DNA of 64,000 nucleotides from Paraburkholderia terricola. Lineage in GTDB: Bacteria > Pseudomonadota > Gammaproteobacteria > Burkholderiales > Burkholderiaceae. The notes under the pieces were generated by a model. That model was not told the DNA's origin. It did no database searches and saw only the letters and a list, made by a program, of their open reading frames with translations. Position numbers and translations under genes: made by a program. Positions 8,301-17,162 of the stretch are shown piece after piece. The stretch spans positions 1 through 64,000 of the forward strand of contig NZ_FRAB01000026.1 of assembly GCF_900142195.1 (NCBI RefSeq), given 5' to 3'. The stretch's first letter is position 1; each line of letters opens with the position of its first letter.

Positions 8301-9787
8301 AGATCCTGATTGCAAGGATGAACCACGAGACGAACACGTTTTCGCCGGTGCCCACGCCGCTCGCCGCGTTCGGCCGCAACGGTCCGAGCCGCGGCGAAGA
8401 CGCGTTCAACGCGAACAAGGGCATGCAGACGGCGATGGCCGCGTTCATCGACGCAGCCGGGCGTGAGCATGCGGAGATCGTCACGCCGATTTCCGCATCC
8501 GCGAATCCGAGCGGACCGGTCGATGCGGCGGCCTATGACGCGATCTGCGAGGCGATCGTTGCGGCGGCACCGGGTTGCGATGCAGTGATGCTCGATCTGC
8601 ACGGCGCAATGGTCGCCGAGAATTCGGATGACGGCGAGGGCGATCTGCTCGAACGCGTGCGCGCGGCGCTGCCGCATGCACCGATCGCGGTCGCGCTCGA
8701 TCTGCACGGCAACGTCACGCAAAAGATGATCGACCACGCCGACGTGATCGTCAGTTTCAAAACCTATCCGCACGTCGATATGTACGAGACCGGCGCGCAC
8801 GCGGCGCGCCTGCTGTTCGATCTCGTGCACGGCAAGGCCAGGCCGGTGATCGCGTGGCGCCAGCCGCCGCTGCTCACGCACACGTTGCGCAGCGCGACCG
8901 CCGAGGGCGCGATGAAACGCGCCGTGGACGCCGCGCGCGCGGCCGAGGCCGACGGCATGCTCGCGGTGTCGGTGCTGTCCGGCTTTTCGCTCGCCGATAT
9001 CGAGGCGCCGTGCATCAGCGTCGTCGTGGTGGGCAATGGCGAGCGTGCGCAAGCCGAGGCGGTGGCAGAGCGCATCGCGCGGCAGATCTGGCGCGAGCGC
9101 GACGATTTCGTCTATCGCAGCGCGCCGCTGGCCGAATCGGTCGCGCAGGCGGCCGCGCTCGCGCAGGGCGCCGACAAGCCGGTGCTGCTGCTCGATCACG
9201 GCGATAACTGCATGTCGGGCGGCACGTGCGACACGATGGATCTGCTCGAGGAAGCGCTCACGCAGAAGCTCGACGGCATCGTGAGCGGGCCGCTGTGCGA
9301 CCCGCAAGCCGTGGCGGCGTTGATGGCGGCGGGCGTCGGCAGCACGGTGACGGTGACCATCGGCAACAAGGTTGCGAGCAATGCGGTGACGCCGCGGCCG
9401 CCCGTCGCGGTGACCGGCGTCGTGCGCGCGCTGACCGACGGCGAGTACGTGATCAGCGGCCCGACCTACACCGGCCAGCGCGCCTTCATGGGACGCGCCG
9501 CGGTGCTCGACACAGGCACCGTGAAACTCGTGATGACCGAGCACACGCACGAACCGTGGGACCTCGGCGTGTTCGAAAGCGTGGGCATCGATCCGCGACG
9601 CGCGCGTTTCCTGTTGCTCAAATCGCGCATGTACTGCCGGCCGGTTTTCGTGCCGATCGCCGCGGGGCTGGTGGAATGCGATAGCCGCGGCGTAACGAGC
9701 TCCGACTACGCGCTATTCAAATTCGAGCATGTGAAGCGGCCGGTTTATCCGCTGGATACGCGGACGGAGTGGACGTCCGCGAACTGA
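8297..9787 (+). CDS. M81-family metallopeptidase (MlrC-like)
   Basis: The 496-aa protein opens with MKILIARMNHETNTFSP, the hallmark of peptidase family M81, and carries the conserved MLDLHGAM, ALDLHGNVT and DHGDNCMSGGTCDTM segments that hold zinc ligands in the family. MlrC of microcystin degraders is the founding member; most bacterial homologues have unknown substrates and sit with ABC importers of oligopeptide or Liv type. ATG 8297 overlaps the amidohydrolase stop (ATGA), so the two enzymes are translationally coupled and probably act in one catabolic route. There is no signal peptide, hence cytoplasmic. Confidence 0.88.
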   Translation: MKILIARMNHETNTFSPVPTPLAAFGRNGPSRGEDAFNANKGMQTAMAAFIDAAGREHAEIVTPISASANPSGPVDAAAYDAICEAIVAAAPGCDAVMLDLHGAMVAENSDDGEGDLLERVRAALPHAPIAVALDLHGNVTQKMIDHADVIVSFKTYPHVDMYETGAHAARLLFDLVHGKARPVIAWRQPPLLTHTLRSATAEGAMKRAVDAARAAEADGMLAVSVLSGFSLADIEAPCISVVVVGNGERAQAEAVAERIARQIWRERDDFVYRSAPLAESVAQAAALAQGADKPVLLLDHGDNCMSGGTCDTMDLLEEALTQKLDGIVSGPLCDPQAVAALMAAGVGSTVTVTIGNKVASNAVTPRPPVAVTGVVRALTDGEYVISGPTYTGQRAFMGRAAVLDTGTVKLVMTEHTHEPWDLGVFESVGIDPRRARFLLLKSRMYCRPVFVPIAAGLVECDSRGVTSSDYALFKFEHVKRPVYPLDTRTEWTSAN

Positions 9788-9824
9788 AGGAAAGGTGTTG
9801 ATGAATCGAGGTGTCGTCCGAGGC

Positions 9825-9853
9825 TTGCGCTGCGCGGGTGGAGTCTTTATAAT
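9825..9853 (+). promoter_or_regulatory. sigma-70 promoter of tRNA-Val
   Basis: TTGCGC (9825-9830) and a perfect TATAAT (9848-9853) are separated by 17 bp, and the mature tRNA begins 13 bp after the -10 box. Confidence 0.75.
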
Positions 9854-9865
9854 TCGCGCCTCTAA

Positions 9866-9942
9866 AGGCTCGTAGCTCAGTTGGTTAGAGCACCACCTTG
9901 ACATGGTGGGGGTCGTTGGTTCGAATCCAATCGAGCCTACCA
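9866..9942 (+). tRNA. tRNA-Val (anticodon GAC)
   Basis: The acceptor strands AGGCTCG (9866-9872) and CGAGCCT (9932-9938) pair fully, followed by discriminator A and an encoded CCA. The anticodon stem CCACC/GGTGG encloses the loop with GAC. The T arm contains GTTCGAATC. Length is 77 nt. No integrase gene or duplicated 3' end is seen next to it, so it does not mark an island in this window. Confidence 0.97.
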
Positions 9943-10033
9943 ACGCAAAAGTGGCGTGGACGAAAGCGGCTCCGCTTTCGTCCACCGTCATGTTCTCGCA
10001 TCACCTCTCGAATCCACCCGCAACGCCCTTAGT

Positions 10034-10918
10034 TCAGGTAACTGCCGATGCCGTTGCCGACGACGCGCCGCGGTCGGGTAACTCGTCTTCAAAACCATAG
10101 AACGACTGCGGAGTCGTGCACAGGATCGCGTCGATTGCCGCTGCATCGAGGCCGAGTTCCATTAGCATCGACAGCGACTGGCCGTAGTCCGTCATCCGTT
10201 CATGCTGCGTATGAGGCCAGTCGCTGCCCCACATCAGACGCCCAGCGCCGAAATGTTCGAGCAATTGCTTCGTCGCCTCGCGGACAAAGCTTGAATCGCC
10301 AGCCGCGCAACGGTACGCGGCCGATAGCTTGACCCAAATGCGGCCGCTCTTGCCATAACGCAGCAATGCCTCGAAGCCGGGGTCTCCGATGCCTTGGTCC
10401 GGGTCGGGTCTTCCAAAATGATCGACGACGACTGGTACGCCGGCCTCCAGCAGCCGGTCGAGCATGGGCGCAAGGTCGCGCGCAGCGCGGTGCAGTTCGA
10501 CATGCCAACTCAGTTGCGAGAGCCGATCGAGCAGAAGCGTCCACGATTTCGCTCGCAGATCCGGCAGCGCCTGTTCGATCAGGTTCAGCCGTATGCCGGT
10601 TACGCCTCGGCCCTGCATCTCGGCGAGCGATTCATCGGAAGCATCGGGCGCGATCACCGCGACACCTCTCAAGCGGTGCGTGTCGCGCGACAGCGCCTGC
10701 AACAGATAGCGATTGTCCGTGCCAAGAAAACTCGGCTGCACGAGAACCGCGCGCCCGATGCCGTGTGCGTCGAGCAATTGCAGATACGTGTCGAGCGTTG
10801 CATCGTAGCCAGGCGAGTAACGCCTGCCATCCACCAACGGCAAGCCTTGCTCGAAGACGTGCGCATGGGTATCGACGCAACGCGAGCGGGACTGAACGGG
10901 CGATGCCGGCGCAATCAT
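10034..10918 (-). CDS. amidohydrolase-family TIM-barrel hydrolase (2-pyrone-4,6-dicarboxylate lactonase-like)
   Basis: This 294-aa protein has the amidohydrolase-2 metal motif DTHAHVF near residue 16, VVVDHFGRPDP in mid-sequence, and the terminal MWGSDWPHTQHE with the catalytic Asp. The layout is that of PDC/lactone hydrolases acting on lignin-derived or sugar lactones. It starts 3 bp after the stop of the MFS gene, so the pair forms an operon in which the transporter imports a carboxylate or lactone that the enzyme opens. The substrate remains unknown. Confidence 0.85.
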   Translation of the reverse strand: MIAPASPVQSRSRCVDTHAHVFEQGLPLVDGRRYSPGYDATLDTYLQLLDAHGIGRAVLVQPSFLGTDNRYLLQALSRDTHRLRGVAVIAPDASDESLAEMQGRGVTGIRLNLIEQALPDLRAKSWTLLLDRLSQLSWHVELHRAARDLAPMLDRLLEAGVPVVVDHFGRPDPDQGIGDPGFEALLRYGKSGRIWVKLSAAYRCAAGDSSFVREATKQLLEHFGAGRLMWGSDWPHTQHERMTDYGQSLSMLMELGLDAAAIDAILCTTPQSFYGFEDELPDRGASSATASAVT

Positions 10919-10921
10919 GGT

Positions 10922-12223
10922 TCAGCTCCGCGGCGGATTCAGCGTCAAGCGCGCAGCGTCGCCGCTGTCGTTCGCCGATTCGGACGCCACCACGCCACGC
11001 AGACGTTTGCCACGCGTTTCGGGCAGCAGCAACACGGCGATCATCGCGAGTCCGTAGGCAATGGCCGCGTCGATGCCGATCGCGATGCCGAGCGACATCG
11101 AATGACTCATGTAGCCCACGAGAACCGGGAAACTCGCTGACGCAATGCGTCCAAAGTTGTAGCAGAAGCCGACGCCCGTACCGCGCATATCCGCCGGATA
11201 CAGTTCATTGAAAAGCGGCCCGAGGCTCGCCGGAATACCGGCTACGAACAGTCCGAGCGGGAAGCCCAGCACGAGCATTTGCGTGTTGGTCAGCGGCAGC
11301 ATGACGTAGGCGAGAACCGTGACGACGCAACAGAACGCGAACAACGCAATGTTGCGCCGGCGGCCGATGCGGTCGAGCAGGTACGCGCTCAACATGCAGC
11401 CGCACCAGAAGGCCACGATCACCACGGCCAGATAGCCGCCCGTATGTAGAACCGACAGGTGCCGCTCTTTCGCAAGAAAGGTGGGTAGCCACGTCATGAT
11501 CGCGTAGTAGCCGCCATGAGCGCCGGTGCCCAGCACCGCGCCGATAATGGTCGTGCGGAGCACGCGCGGCTGGAAGACCTGCATGATTTGCCCGAGCGCG
11601 GAGACCTTGGGCGCGGCGCTGGCCGGCGCGATGCGGGCCGGTTCCTTCAGATTGCGTCGAACGAACAGGACAAGGCCGGCCGGCAACAGGCCGACGGCGA
11701 ACATCACGCGCCATGCGGTGTCCGATGGCAACCACGAGAACGCCGCGGCATACACCAGCACGGCCGCGCCCCATCCAACCGCCCACGCGCTTTGCACGGC
11801 GCCCATCGCCTTGCCGCGGTGTTCGGTACGGATGGTTTCCGCCATCAGCACCGCGCCGGCCGCCCATTCGCCGCCGAATCCGAAGCCTTGAAGCGCTTTG
11901 AGCACCAGCAGTTGCGGGAAGTTTTGCGCGAACGCGCAAAGAAACGTGAAGCCGGCGAACCAGAGGATCGTCATTTGCAGCGTTCGGACACGGCCGAAGC
12001 GGTCCGATAACGCCCCGGCAATCCAGCCGCCGAGCGCGGACGAAACGAGCGTCACGCCGCTGATCGCACCCGCCTGCGTATGGTCGATGCCATACGCCGC
12101 GATGATCGCGGGGATGGCGAGGGTGAACATCTGCACGTCGAGCGCGTCGAGCCCCCAACCAGCAAAGCAGCCCCAGAAGGTGTTGCGTTCGAGTTGCGAG
12201 CCTTGCTTGTACCACGTGAACAT
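10922..12223 (-). CDS. MFS transporter, AAHS-type (aromatic acid:H+ symporter-like)
   Basis: The 433-aa protein has 12 predicted membrane helices. Motif A-like GALSDRFGRVRTL follows TM2, and the N-terminal LDALDVQMFTLAIPAI resembles the aromatic-acid/H+ symporter group. ATG 12223 is preferred over 12250 because GGAG lies just upstream and the shorter protein begins MFTWYKQG, normal for this group. It heads an operon with the amidohydrolase and carries the shared CATATATATG element at its promoter, so the neighbouring GntR regulator probably controls it. Confidence 0.88.
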   Translation of the reverse strand: MFTWYKQGSQLERNTFWGCFAGWGLDALDVQMFTLAIPAIIAAYGIDHTQAGAISGVTLVSSALGGWIAGALSDRFGRVRTLQMTILWFAGFTFLCAFAQNFPQLLVLKALQGFGFGGEWAAGAVLMAETIRTEHRGKAMGAVQSAWAVGWGAAVLVYAAAFSWLPSDTAWRVMFAVGLLPAGLVLFVRRNLKEPARIAPASAAPKVSALGQIMQVFQPRVLRTTIIGAVLGTGAHGGYYAIMTWLPTFLAKERHLSVLHTGGYLAVVIVAFWCGCMLSAYLLDRIGRRRNIALFAFCCVVTVLAYVMLPLTNTQMLVLGFPLGLFVAGIPASLGPLFNELYPADMRGTGVGFCYNFGRIASASFPVLVGYMSHSMSLGIAIGIDAAIAYGLAMIAVLLLPETRGKRLRGVVASESANDSGDAARLTLNPPRS

Positions 12224-12252
12224 AGCCGTCTCCGTTCCCTTGCAATTCATTC

Positions 12253-12265
12253 AGTCATATATATG
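12253..12265 (-). promoter_or_regulatory. shared operator, copy A (CATATATATGACT on the minus strand)
   Basis: AGTCATATATATG here is the exact reverse complement of CATATATATGACT at 13256-13268. It lies 30 bp upstream of the MFS/amidohydrolase operon and about 110 bp upstream of the divergent GntR gene. The core CATATATATG is palindromic, fitting a dimeric GntR/UTRA repressor. Confidence 0.6.
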
Positions 12266-12372
12266 AATGCCTGAATGATCGAGGCAATGCCGCTAAAAGT
12301 CAGTGGGTAAAAACCCTCGCTCACGGTGGCCCTCTTCGATGCGGTACAGTAGTTACTCCTCTGAACAACTGT

Positions 12373-13119
12373 ATGAATGCCATGGACACGGCCTCTTTCA
12401 AGCTGGACGACCGATTGCCCCGTTATCATCAATTGCGTGACGACCTGCTTAGCCGCATTGCCGCGGGCGAATGGACGCCGACGCAAGCGATCGCCACCGA
12501 GGCGGAACTGGGACAGTTCTACAACGTCTCCACGGGCACCGTTCGCAAGGCGATCGACCTGTTGGTGGCCGACGGTGTGCTCACGCGCAGTCAGGGCAGA
12601 GGGACGTTCATCCGCCGGCCCCGTTTCGATTCCTCGCTGTTTCGCTTCTTTCGTTTCAAGTCGCGCGACGGACAACCCGTGCGCCCCACCGCGCGCGTGT
12701 TCAAGCGCGAAATCGTGAAGCCCAGCGCGGAAATCCGCGCCGCCCTGAAGATGAAAGCCACCGAGAAGGCGATTCACCTTTCGCGCGTGCGTCTGATAGA
12801 AGGGCAGGCGGTGCTCTCCGAGGAAATCTGGCTGCCGCGCGCGCGTTTCGAGCCGTTGGCCACGCTGCCGCTCGATGATTTCGAAGATTTACTGTACCCG
12901 CTGTACGAGCGTCTTTGCCGGCAAATCGTGGCGTCCGCCACCGAAATTCTAAGAGTCGAGCAAGCCACGCCTGATGACGCCTCGGTCCTCGGTCTAGCGA
13001 CCGGGAGTCCCGTCATTCTGGTGCACCGTGTCGCGTCGGATTTCGCGGGCACGCCGTTCGAATGGCGCAGCACGCGTGGGGCTGCCACCACGTTTCAATA
13101 CCAGGTGGAAATTCGCTGA
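12373..13119 (+). CDS. GntR/HutC-family transcriptional regulator (UTRA domain)
   Basis: The 248-aa protein has a winged helix (residues 12-80; PRYHQLRDDLLSRIAAGEW, STGTVRKAIDLLVADGVL, GRGTFI) and a UTRA ligand-binding domain ending in VHRVASDFAGTPFEWR. HutC-type regulators sense the substrate or an intermediate of the pathway they repress. It lies between two transporter genes whose promoters share the same palindromic element, so it is likely the regulator of both. ATG 12373 gives MNAMDTAS; ATG 12382 is a possible alternative. Confidence 0.9.
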   Translation: MNAMDTASFKLDDRLPRYHQLRDDLLSRIAAGEWTPTQAIATEAELGQFYNVSTGTVRKAIDLLVADGVLTRSQGRGTFIRRPRFDSSLFRFFRFKSRDGQPVRPTARVFKREIVKPSAEIRAALKMKATEKAIHLSRVRLIEGQAVLSEEIWLPRARFEPLATLPLDDFEDLLYPLYERLCRQIVASATEILRVEQATPDDASVLGLATGSPVILVHRVASDFAGTPFEWRSTRGAATTFQYQVEIR

Positions 13120-13255
13120 ACCGTCTGCTTGCGCCATCGGCGCCAGCATCGCCTCTGCTGTTCACCCTACCGCATACCGGATCGACAAACCGGATAGACG
13201 CTAACCGCTCCTATCCGGGTATCACCTCATGGCGCGCGTCGCCGATTCGTACAAA

Positions 13256-13268
13256 CATATATATGACT
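13256..13268 (+). promoter_or_regulatory. shared operator, copy B (CATATATATGACT)
   Basis: This is an identical 13-mer to copy A, oriented toward the second MFS gene and 88 bp before its start. Identity over 13 AT-rich bases in this GC-rich DNA is unlikely to be chance. Confidence 0.6.
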
Positions 13269-13355
13269 ACATCAATTCGGCCGTTGCTATCGACGTAGCG
13301 GCCGCCGTGCCGCCCGTCGAATATCGAGAACGGCCGGCGCGGAAACGGAGCGGAC

Positions 13356-14666
13356 ATGTCCACGCAGACAGGATTTGAGCAGCAGGTAATGAAGAAAATG
13401 GCGTGGCGGCTGATGCCGCTTCTGATCGTCATGTTTCTCATCGCGTTTATCGACCGGCAGAACGTCGGCTTCGCCAAGCTGGAGATGGTGCACGATCTCG
13501 GCATGACGGAAGCCTCCTACGGCCTTGGCGCATCGTTGTTCTTCATCGGCTACCTGCTCTTCGAGGTGCCGAGCACGTTGGCGCTTCATCGCTTCGGCGC
13601 GCGGACCTGGCTCGCGCGCATCATGCTCACATGGGGCGTGGTGACGGTTTTGATGGCGTTCGCGCGCTCGCTGCCGGTGTTCTATTCATTCCGTTTCGCG
13701 TTGGGTGTCGCTGAAGCGGGTTTTTATCCCGGCGTCATCTATTACCTCACGCAGTGGTTCCCGCAGAGCTATCGCACCAGGGTACTCGGGTTCTTCACGC
13801 TGGGCAGTTCGCTTGCCAATATGCTGGGCTCGCTGGTCGGCGGCCTGCTGCTGACGCTCGGCGGCACCTGGGGATTCGCGGGATGGCAGTGGGTGTTCAT
13901 CGCCACCGGTATCCCGGCCATTCTGGTAGCGTTCGTCGCGCTCAAATTCCTGCCGAATTCGGTCAAGGAAGCGCCGTTTCTCTCGCAGCAGGAGAAGGAC
14001 GTGGTGATCGCCGCGCTCAAGCGCGAAGCATCGGATGAAGCCAAGGCGACACGGCCCTGGGGCGCGCTGCTCGACCCGAAGGTGCTGATGTTCGCGCTGA
14101 CCTACATGCTGATGTCGACTTCGCTGTACGGCGTCACGTACTGGATGCCGACGCTCGTGAAAAGCTACGGTGTGTCCTCGTCGGTGAACGGCGTGCTGAA
14201 CATGATTCCGTGGGCGCTGGCGACGCTGCTTCTGCTGTGGCTGCCGGGCAAGCTCAAGCGCGAGCGCGTGGTGCTCAAGGCGATGAGTGTGGTAGCGGGT
14301 ATCGGCGTGATGTGTTTCGCGTCGAGCCTCGTATTGCCGACCGCGTCGCTGCGGTTTGCCGCGCTGTGTCTGGGCGGGGCGTGCATTCCGCTACTGTATC
14401 CGTGCTTCTGGTCGCTTCCGCCGCGCTTCTTCGCGGGCGCGAGAGCGGCGGCCAGCGTGGCGGCGATCAACGCGATCGGCAATCTGGGCGGATTCGCCGG
14501 ACAGAATCTGATGCCCTATGTCGGCAAGGCGGCGCAGAGCCATGTCGCGCCGATGCTGGTGCCCACGGCGTGTCTGCTTGCGTTGGGCGTCGGCACCGGT
14601 GTCGCCGCGCTCATCGGCGCGCGTCGCAGGATGACGCTGGAGTCCGCGCCGGTCCGTTCGATCTGA
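13356..14666 (+). CDS. MFS transporter, ACS family (anion:cation symporter)
   Basis: The 436-aa, 12-helix protein starts MSTQTGFEQQVMKKMAWRLMP and continues FIDRQNVGFAKLEM, the classic ACS-family opening shared with phthalate, glucarate/galactonate and tartrate permeases. ATG 13356 has ACGGAG upstream. The substrate is likely an organic anion. Its promoter carries the element also found before the other MFS gene, so the two importers seem co-regulated and may take up related compounds. Confidence 0.9.
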   Translation: MSTQTGFEQQVMKKMAWRLMPLLIVMFLIAFIDRQNVGFAKLEMVHDLGMTEASYGLGASLFFIGYLLFEVPSTLALHRFGARTWLARIMLTWGVVTVLMAFARSLPVFYSFRFALGVAEAGFYPGVIYYLTQWFPQSYRTRVLGFFTLGSSLANMLGSLVGGLLLTLGGTWGFAGWQWVFIATGIPAILVAFVALKFLPNSVKEAPFLSQQEKDVVIAALKREASDEAKATRPWGALLDPKVLMFALTYMLMSTSLYGVTYWMPTLVKSYGVSSSVNGVLNMIPWALATLLLLWLPGKLKRERVVLKAMSVVAGIGVMCFASSLVLPTASLRFAALCLGGACIPLLYPCFWSLPPRFFAGARAAASVAAINAIGNLGGFAGQNLMPYVGKAAQSHVAPMLVPTACLLALGVGTGVAALIGARRRMTLESAPVRSI

Positions 14667-14692
14667 TCGCCTCGCGGCTAACTACTCCGCCG

Positions 14693-14827
14693 TCAAGGAC
14701 GAAGCAGATCGAAGCCGGCCAGCACGACGACGCCGCTGACCACGATCAGCGATACCGAGTGCTGTCCGAAGTAGAGCAGGGCGGCGGCCGACCAGCTCGC
14801 CACGGAAAATGCCGCGACACGTTTCAT
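14693..14827 (-). CDS. 44-aa single-helix membrane protein in the selenium cluster
   Basis: This short frame starts MKRVAAFSVASWSAAALLYF and ends LAGFDLLRP. It has two hydrophobic stretches (about residues 7-20 and 25-40) and basic residues only at the ends, consistent with a small inner-membrane protein. It starts 18 bp after the stop of the DUF318 permease on the same strand, so the two are probably co-transcribed and may interact. I do not recognise a family. Confidence 0.55.
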   Translation of the reverse strand: MKRVAAFSVASWSAAALLYFGQHSVSLIVVSGVVVLAGFDLLRP

Positions 14828-14845
14828 GCTTCAAACTCCAAAAAC

Positions 14846-15901
14846 TCAGAACCCCAAGGCTGCGGCCAGCAACCCGCTCACCACGCCGCAAGCCACCACC
14901 GCCAGCGCCACCATCGTCAGCACGCGCCGGGGGAACGAACGCCCGAGCATCGCCATCGACGGCACGCTGATCAGCGGCAGCGTCATCAGCAGGGCGCCGG
15001 CCGGACCGGCCGCCATGCCGAAGGCAAGCATCGCCTGAATGATCGGCACTTCGCCCGCGGTGGGAATGACGAACAAGGTTCCCGCGATCGATAGCGCGAT
15101 GATCCACAGCAGGCTGTTGTCGATGCCCGGCCCAATGTGCGGAAACAGCCATGCGCGCGCGGCGCCGAGCGCCAGCACCAGCACGATGTATTCGGGAATC
15201 AGGCGCAGCGTCATCGTGCCGAGAATTTTTACCCAGCGTGCGAACGCGGTGCCCGGCACGTCGGCGGCGACCAGTTGCGCCATGGCCTCGCGCGAGGCTT
15301 CGGCTTCCCTCGGCGTGACCATCCGGTTCACCAGATAGCCGAGGCCGAACACCATCACGATCCCCAACGCGAGCCGCAGGCCCATCCATTGCCAGCCGAG
15401 CACGAAGCCCATGAAGATCAGCGTGGCCGGATTGAGCGCGGTATTGCCGAGCCAGAACGCGATCGCCGCGCCCGGCGCGGCCTGGCGGGCGCGCAAGCCG
15501 GCCACGACCGGCGCCGCGCAGCAGGTGCACATCATGCCGGGCAGCGACATCAGGCCGCCCTTCACCACGCTGCTGAAATCGGTTCGGCCGAGCGCACGCG
15601 CGACCCACTGCGGCGGAATCAGCGCCTGCACCGCCGAGCCGAGCAGCAGGCCGAGCACCATGGCCTGCCAGATCGCCTTGCCGTAGGCGAGCGCGTAATC
15701 GATCGCCGCTTGCCATGACGGCGCCGGCGCGCTCGCCGAGGTGCCCATCAGGATCGACTTGCCGATGGAATGCTGGCTCGCGGCGACGAAGGCGCGGTTG
15801 TAGTAGGGAAACCACTTCACGTAGAAGAGGCCGACGACGGCGATCAGCAGAAACACGATCCAGCCAAGGGCGACACAGGGTTGCCTGAGGGTTGATTGCA
15901 T
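14846..15901 (-). CDS. DUF318/ArsP-like permease, putative selenium-compound transporter
   Basis: This 351-aa integral membrane protein has about eight helices in two related halves, each with a Gly-rich loop (PGMMCTCCAAPVVAGLR at about residues 121-137; IPTAGEVPIIQAMLAFG near 285). It belongs to the YraQ/DUF318 permease group, whose ArsP members export trivalent organoarsenicals. The CTCC cluster at residues 125-128 could bind a soft ligand. It lies 26 bp downstream of selU and behind selD, so a role in moving selenium or sulfur compounds is inferred from context only; direction of transport is unknown. Confidence 0.8.
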   Translation of the reverse strand: MQSTLRQPCVALGWIVFLLIAVVGLFYVKWFPYYNRAFVAASQHSIGKSILMGTSASAPAPSWQAAIDYALAYGKAIWQAMVLGLLLGSAVQALIPPQWVARALGRTDFSSVVKGGLMSLPGMMCTCCAAPVVAGLRARQAAPGAAIAFWLGNTALNPATLIFMGFVLGWQWMGLRLALGIVMVFGLGYLVNRMVTPREAEASREAMAQLVAADVPGTAFARWVKILGTMTLRLIPEYIVLVLALGAARAWLFPHIGPGIDNSLLWIIALSIAGTLFVIPTAGEVPIIQAMLAFGMAAGPAGALLMTLPLISVPSMAMLGRSFPRRVLTMVALAVVACGVVSGLLAAALGF

Positions 15902-15927
15902 GATGGTTTTTAAACGTTTCTTTTTGG

Positions 15928-16995
15928 TCAGATGACAGCGAGCGCGCGCTTGTCGAGCTGCGCCAGCAGGGTTTTCGCCTGGTCGACGACATCCGCGTCG
16001 TTGGGCCGGAAATGCAGTTGCAATGCGTGAGGCAACTGGACGAAATGTTGATGGCTGCTGCGCGCATACGCCGGATCGTAGTGCCGCTCGATCAGTTCGT
16101 TCGCGAGTTCCGCGCGCCGGTTTTCGTCGACGAGCCGTTGCCAGCCGGTGACACGTTCGCGGCTATGCAAACCGATCATTCGCTCCAGTTGCCCCTTGAG
16201 CGAAGCCGGATCGTCGAACAGATGCGCATAGTCGTGCAGCAGAAACGCCGCGCGATCCTCGCGGCTCGACTGCACCTCGACGCAGGCGCCGCGATGGAAC
16301 GTTTCGAGCAGCGAAAGCGGCAGCGAGACCGAGCCGATGCGCCGGCTTTCCGCTTCCACGAACACCGGCCGCGCGCGATCGAGCGCGCGCAGCGCGCAAA
16401 CCAGCAGCGTGTCGAAACGCTTTTGCGACGGCTGCGGCACGCCGGCCCAGGCGCCGAGCAGCGAGCCGCGGTGCGAGGCCAGCGCCTCGAGGTCGAGCGT
16501 CTGCGCGCCCGCCTCGCTCAAGGCCGCGAGCAGGCGCGTCTTGCCGCTGCCGGTCGGGCCCACCAGCGCGATGTAGTCGAACTGCTTCGGCAAGGAACCG
16601 AGCGTTTCGAGCGTTGTGTGCCGATAGCTTTTGTAGCCGCCTTCGAGCTGCCGCGCCTGCCAGCCGATCATATTGAAGAGCGTCGTAACCGAGCCTGAAC
16701 GCTTGCCGCCGCGCCAGCAATAAATCAGCGGACGCCAGTTGCGCGGCCGGTCGGCGAAAGTCGTTTCCAGATGGTGCGCGATGTTGCGCGCGACCAGCGC
16801 CGCGCCGATGCGGGTGCCCTCGAACGGCGATACCTGCTTGTACGTCGTGCCGACCAGCACCCGCTCCTCGTTGCTGAGCACGGGGGCGTTCAGCGCGCCC
16901 GGAATGTGGTCCTCGGCAAACTCGAGGGGCGTGCGTACGTCGATGATTTCGTCGAAATCAGCGGCTTGATCGAGTCTGACGAGTAGATTTTTCAA
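15928..16995 (-). CDS. selU: tRNA 2-selenouridine synthase
   Basis: The 355-aa protein joins an N-terminal rhodanese domain (active-site Cys93 in YCWRGGKRS) to a P-loop domain (GPTGSGKT, residues 146-153). This architecture is diagnostic of SelU/MnmH (YbbB), which first geranylates and then replaces sulfur by selenium in the wobble 2-thiouridine of tRNA-Lys, -Glu and -Gln, using selenophosphate. It lies between selD, which supplies selenophosphate, and the DUF318 permease, all leftward. Length is normal for the family. Confidence 0.96.
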   Translation of the reverse strand: MKNLLVRLDQAADFDEIIDVRTPLEFAEDHIPGALNAPVLSNEERVLVGTTYKQVSPFEGTRIGAALVARNIAHHLETTFADRPRNWRPLIYCWRGGKRSGSVTTLFNMIGWQARQLEGGYKSYRHTTLETLGSLPKQFDYIALVGPTGSGKTRLLAALSEAGAQTLDLEALASHRGSLLGAWAGVPQPSQKRFDTLLVCALRALDRARPVFVEAESRRIGSVSLPLSLLETFHRGACVEVQSSREDRAAFLLHDYAHLFDDPASLKGQLERMIGLHSRERVTGWQRLVDENRRAELANELIERHYDPAYARSSHQHFVQLPHALQLHFRPNDADVVDQAKTLLAQLDKRALAVI

Positions 16996-17162
16996 GGGTT
17001 ACGGACAAAACGGACCGGCGGGGAAGAGTGAAATTATCGCATGCGCCGCAAACGCCGGCCGCCGAGGCTCCCAGCGCCGCTTTCGAGCTTCCGGCTCCAC
17101 CTGGTGTCGTCTCTGCCGCGCCCTCGCTTGCCCCCTCGCTCGTGCCTCGATCCGCCGAAGCG

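Noticed and set aside
8129..9550. Minus-strand frame of 473 aa opposite the M81 peptidase
   Set aside because: Arg/His-rich composition without motifs; the plus-strand gene is certain.
9866..9942. tRNA-Val as integration site of a genomic island
   Set aside because: No integrase and no repeat of the tRNA 3' end were found on either side in the window.
14682..16067. Minus-strand frame of 461 aa spanning the DUF318 permease in another frame
   Set aside because: The permease frame has membrane helices and conserved loops; this one is an Arg-rich shadow.
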